Shown piece by piece: positions 63,168 to 64,000 of a DNA stretch of 64,000 nt. The position numbers and the translations under genes were made by a program. How positions within the stretch are numbered: position 1 is the first letter of the stretch; each line of letters begins with the position of its first letter. Under the pieces are notes generated by a model that saw nothing but the letters and a program-made list of their open reading frames with translations, had not been told where the DNA came from and searched no databases. This DNA is from Streptomyces hygroscopicus (lineage in GTDB: Bacteria > Actinomycetota > Actinomycetes > Streptomycetales > Streptomycetaceae): assembly GCF_026168105.1 (NCBI RefSeq), contig NZ_LBMW01000006.1, positions 207,286 through 271,285 of the forward strand, in the 5' to 3' direction.

Positions 63168-64000
63168 GTCTTCAGGGCACCGGTCTTCAGGGCACCGGTG
63201 CCCTGCGGCGTTTGAGGCACCCGGTGTCCCACTTCGGGCAGCGTCCGGCGCCTCGCTTCGGGTATCACCGGGCCGTGTTTCGGGTAGGTCCGGGGCCATG
63301 CTGCGGGTAGCGCCCGGCGCCTCACTCGGGGCAGCGTCCGGCGTGGCGCTCCGGGTAGCACTGGGCGCCTCGTCCTGGGCAGCGTCCGGCGTGGCGCTCC
63401 GGGTAGCACTGGGCGCCTCGTCCTGGGCAGCGTCCGGCGTGGCGCTTCGGGCGGTAGTGCATTTCGGTCTTCTGGCAGCGCTCGCGCGGTGTGCGGCACC
63501 GCTTCCCCGGGCAGCACGTGGTGGACCGCCCGGCATTCTGCCCTCGGGGGGCGCGTGGTGGATCGCCCGGCATTCTGCCCTCGGGCGGCACCGGGCGCCT
63601 CACTTCGGGCAACACCCGGTGCCGTGCCGTGCCCCCGCATCGCCCGGCTCCGTGCTCCCGGGCAGCATGGCGACGCATCCGGCACCGTACCCCCGCGCAG
63701 CATCTGGCACCGCGCCCGCACAGCATCCGGCGTGAACCCCACGCAGCACTCGGTGGGGCGCCGTGCGCCACCCTGCGCGGGCGCCCCGCACAGCACCTGG
63801 CAGGACACTCCACGCAGAACCCGGCGGGTGCCGTGCGCCGCACCTGGCGGGACACTGCGCGCGGCACTGGGCGGGTGCCGCACGCCGGGCGGGGCCCTGC
63901 GCGGCACTGGGCGGGTGCCGTGCGCCGCACCTGGCGGGACACTGCGCGCGGCACTGGGCGGGTGCCGCACGCCGGGCGGGGCCCTGCGCGGCACTGGGCG
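63168..64000. repeat. Degenerate GC-rich minisatellite region, to window end
   Basis: Starts with a 15-bp tandem repeat (63168-63182, 63183-63197). From about 63205 it is built from a loose 24-bp unit (GGGCAGCGTCCGGCGCCTCG-like). A near-perfect 48-bp repeat runs from about 63326 to 63460. From 63841 an 87-bp unit repeats with period 87 to the end of the window. No reading frame here has a ribosome site or known domain, although several frames stay open because of base composition. Confidence 0.8.

Noticed and set aside
63326..64000. Possible CRISPR array
   Set aside because: Units are contiguous or degenerate with no unique spacers of constant length, and no cas genes are present.

Overview
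This is a high-GC actinobacterial chromosome segment, almost certainly from a Streptomyces. Codon third positions are nearly all G or C, and the window carries a WhiB-like gene, sigR-rsrA, dasR-dasABC, a nickel superoxide dismutase and an epi-isozizaene synthase/CYP170 pair. From memory, the gene order follows the S. coelicolor core between about SCO5208 (hisN) and SCO5261 (malic enzyme). I found no rRNA, CRISPR array or intact mobile element. There is one tRNA (initiator Met).

Layout. 1-9.8 kb: 3' part of a Sel1-repeat protein, tRNA-fMet, a divergent catR-catA peroxide pair, a CBS-pair protein, hisN, a TetR regulator with an SMR pump, then aroA-rsgA and an M50-type membrane protease. 9.8-17.3 kb: an SRAP abasic-site protein with a small hydrolase, the thiol-stress pair sigR-rsrA behind a clear SigR promoter, two coupled membrane HD-domain genes, a TPR protein and peptide deformylase. 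17.5-20.1 kb: the albaflavenone pair (epi-isozizaene synthase and CYP170) plus a tiny overlapping ORF. 20.1-23.8 kb: nrdAB behind a cobalamin riboswitch and two NrdR-like boxes. 24-26 kb: a DUF3311/sodium-solute symporter pair. 26-33.1 kb: the amino-sugar regulon (dasR, dasABC, a GH3 hexosaminidase, nagB) with dre sites. 33.2-40.1 kb: TetR, a PdtaS-like histidine kinase behind a dre-like site and a structured leader, wblE, a lipid kinase, a small membrane protein, and the sigH/anti-sigma pair. 40.3-46.4 kb: a UBP zinc finger protein, a Na+/H+ antiporter, a PLP enzyme, then a family 2B encapsulin shell gene with a built-in cyclic-nucleotide-binding domain followed by a polyprenyl diphosphate synthase. 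46.5-56.1 kb: a more variable block (GNAT, DUF952, VOC proteins, AraC, a large AfsR-type regulator, a DrrAB-type ABC exporter, an HD protein) ending in a broken integrase. 56.1-63.1 kb: sodN/sodX, a CGNR regulator, a methyltransferase, a polar amino-acid ABC importer and malic enzyme. 63.2-64 kb: a degenerate GC-rich minisatellite running off the end.

Functional themes are redox stress (catR-catA, sigR-rsrA, sodN-sodX), amino-sugar sensing (DasR regulon) and terpenoids (epi-isozizaene/albaflavenone, plus the encapsulin-polyprenyl synthase pair). The most exciting system is the encapsulin 2B-polyprenyl synthase locus: a likely protein nanocompartment housing an isoprenoid enzyme and gated or tuned by a nucleotide. 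Other points of interest are a dre-like operator in front of a PdtaS-type kinase leader, a short palindrome that recurs inside two coding regions, an integrase remnant whose frame is broken by an exact 34-bp tandem duplication, and an in-frame 87-bp tandem repeat at the right edge.
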